Shown: one piece after another, positions 62,970-64,000 of the stretch | Layout: each line of letters opens with the position of its first letter | Position numbering within the stretch: position 1 is the stretch's first letter | DNA from: Bradyrhizobium sp. Ce-3 | GTDB taxonomy: Bacteria; Pseudomonadota; Alphaproteobacteria; Rhizobiales; Xanthobacteraceae | Assembly (NCBI RefSeq): GCF_022835695.1 | Contig: NZ_BQUV01000003.1 | Span: 682,001-746,000 of the forward strand | Length of the DNA: 64,000 nucleotides | Direction of reading: 5' to 3' | Notes under the pieces: generated by a model | What the model saw: the letters and a program-made list of their open reading frames with translations, nothing else | What the model was told of the DNA's origin: nothing | Database searches by the model: none | Translations under genes and position numbers: made by a program

Positions 62970-63332
62970 ATGGCTGAAAGCAACACCAACGCCCAGCAAG
63001 CCGGGTTTGCCGGCGTCACGCGCAAGACCCTCGAGCGACTTGCGCTGCCCGGCGATCATCGTGAGCTGGTCGTGGCCGAGGTGACCTATCCGCCCGGCGG
63101 GGTGGCCCCGCTGCACCGGCATCCGGTCGGCGGCGTGATCTACATCGTCGAAGGCACCGCCGAGTCCGCCTATGGCGACGAGGCGCCACGAACATATCGG
63201 GCAGGCGAGACCTTGCAGGATCGCCCTGACGTTCCGCACACGCTGTTTCGCAATTGTGACCCGGAACGGCCGCTGCGCTTCCTGACGATCTACGCGCTCG
63301 AGCCCGGCCGCGCTTACACGATGGAGCCGTAA
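62970..63332 (+). CDS. Cupin-domain protein
   Basis: A 120-residue single-domain cupin. The metal-binding motifs are PPGGVAPLHRHPVGGVIYIVEG (two His and Glu) and later DVPHTLF. Such small cupins bind metals and various ligands; the role is not clear. It is convergent with the desaturase fragment. Confidence 0.82.
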   Translation: MAESNTNAQQAGFAGVTRKTLERLALPGDHRELVVAEVTYPPGGVAPLHRHPVGGVIYIVEGTAESAYGDEAPRTYRAGETLQDRPDVPHTLFRNCDPERPLRFLTIYALEPGRAYTMEP

Positions 63333-63344
63333 GACTGCGGAACG

Positions 63345-64000
63345 CTACCGCTGGCTCGCCTGAGGTTTCGAACTTGCGCTGGCCAGCGGCAGGGGAACGG
63401 CCAGCAGAAGGCAAACCGATTCCACCAGCAGTTCATGGGCACGATCGACGATGTCGTCCAACGAACTGGTCTTCGCGAACATGGCCTGGGCTTCGGCCAG
63501 CAACCGCTCACGCGTCGGGATGCTGGGCAGATGCAGATCGGCACGGTGCTGCAGCAGCGCAAGCGCTTCCCGCACCGACAATCCGGTTTCGTGGACCGAC
63601 GATCTGATCGCCTGCGCGATGTATTCGGGATTGAAGCGGCCGGCGAGCTGCTCGGCCGTTCGCTTGATCACGCGTGATCCCAAGCGCTGCTCGTTGCGGA
63701 GAACCTGCATGGGCGGCGCCTTCATGTCCCAGACAATACCGAGCCAGGACAAGGCCACCAGAACATAATAGGTCGCATCAATCTCCCACCACCGGAAGCC
63801 CTGCCGCGCACTGCTTTGGTAGGCGTGATGATTGTTGTGCCAACCCTCGCCCATCGTGAACAGGGCCAGCAGCCAGTTGTTGCGGGAGTCGTCGCCCGTC
63901 ACATAGCGCTTGCGTCCGTGAACATGCGCGAGCGAGTTGATGCAAAACGTGGCGTGATACAGCAGCACCGTGCTCCAGAAGAAACCGACCACGAGCCCCG
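63345..64000 (-). CDS. Acyl-CoA/acyl-lipid desaturase, C-terminal part
   Basis: About 218 residues to the right edge. A membrane desaturase with the third His box MGEGWHNNHHAYQSSARQG and the neighbouring membrane segments. The N-terminal part with the first boxes lies beyond the window. It likely makes delta-9-type unsaturated fatty acids. The C-terminal 110 residues after GIVWDMKAP are soluble helices. Confidence 0.85.
   Translation of the reverse strand, partial: GLVVGFFWSTVLLYHATFCINSLAHVHGRKRYVTGDDSRNNWLLALFTMGEGWHNNHHAYQSSARQGFRWWEIDATYYVLVALSWLGIVWDMKAPPMQVLRNEQRLGSRVIKRTAEQLAGRFNPEYIAQAIRSSVHETGLSVREALALLQHRADLHLPSIPTRERLLAEAQAMFAKTSSLDDIVDRAHELLVESVCLLLAVPLPLASASSKPQASQR

Noticed and set aside
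1-64000. Prophage, insertion sequence, integrase or replication origin
   Set aside because: No transposase, integrase, phage structural gene, DnaA box cluster or plasmid replication gene was seen.

Overview
The window reads as chromosomal DNA of a Bradyrhizobium-type alphaproteobacterium (Rhizobiales). The coding sequence is uniformly GC-rich, with abundant antisense shadow frames. It carries rhizobial markers: a hisN-like gene next to a suhB/alpha-r8-type small RNA, cpdR followed by tRNA-Val, IalB and YadA-type surface proteins, GC-rich palindromic intergenic repeats, a complete liv-type amino-acid ABC transporter, and a molybdenum storage protein. No transposase, integrase, phage gene, CRISPR array or replication origin was recognised. 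The taxon is inferred from gene content, not from a marker gene.

Layout. 1-7.1 kb: a LysR fragment, a TctC/Bug binding protein, hisN, a small RNA with its own promoter and terminator, an N-formylglutamate amidohydrolase, cpdR, tRNA-Val(GAC), and a GGDEF-EAL protein coupled to a seven-helix membrane protein. 7.4-17.2 kb: a Tyr/Gly-rich secreted protein, an AraC regulator, and an apparent surface operon made of a 1706-residue trimeric autotransporter, an IalB-like protein and a signal-anchored protein. 17.2-22.4 kb: a TetR/SDR pair sharing an operator, then AraC, CaiB/BaiF CoA-transferase, an SDR lacking the catalytic Tyr, and a GST.

22.68-30.7 kb: the best-defined system, a guanidine catabolic operon. 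A sigma-54-type promoter is followed by a guanidine-I (ykkC) riboswitch and an intrinsic terminator. Then come a binding protein, permease, ATPase, two DUF1989 proteins (the carboxyguanidine deiminase pair, formerly urea carboxylase-associated proteins) and a 1180-residue biotin-dependent guanidine/urea carboxylase. No allophanate hydrolase lies in the window. 30.7-41 kb: a GNAT, a LysR, a class III adenylate cyclase with TPR-like repeats, livFGMHK and a tandem-TetR regulator.

41-48.8 kb: a KPR-like reductase, a small hypothetical protein, rnk, a split chromate transporter with a divergent LysR, an AhpD-like protein, and a GlxA-type regulator divergent from a DJ-1/PfpI protein. 49-55.8 kb: two amidohydrolases with a Rieske ferredoxin (probably aromatic catabolism), an AT-richer membrane gene, a GST, and a three-part PNPOx-like/ferredoxin reductase/2Fe-2S fusion. 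55.8-64 kb: a frameshifted secreted-protein gene, TetR/MDR with a palindromic operator, a hydratase, mosB-mosA, a secreted protein, a cupin and a truncated fatty acid desaturase.

No wholly new system could be demonstrated. The strongest leads are the sigma-54 plus riboswitch control of the guanidine operon, the mosBA pair, the autotransporter with a recent internal duplication, the TetR operator pair, and the single-base lesion at about 56.1 kb.
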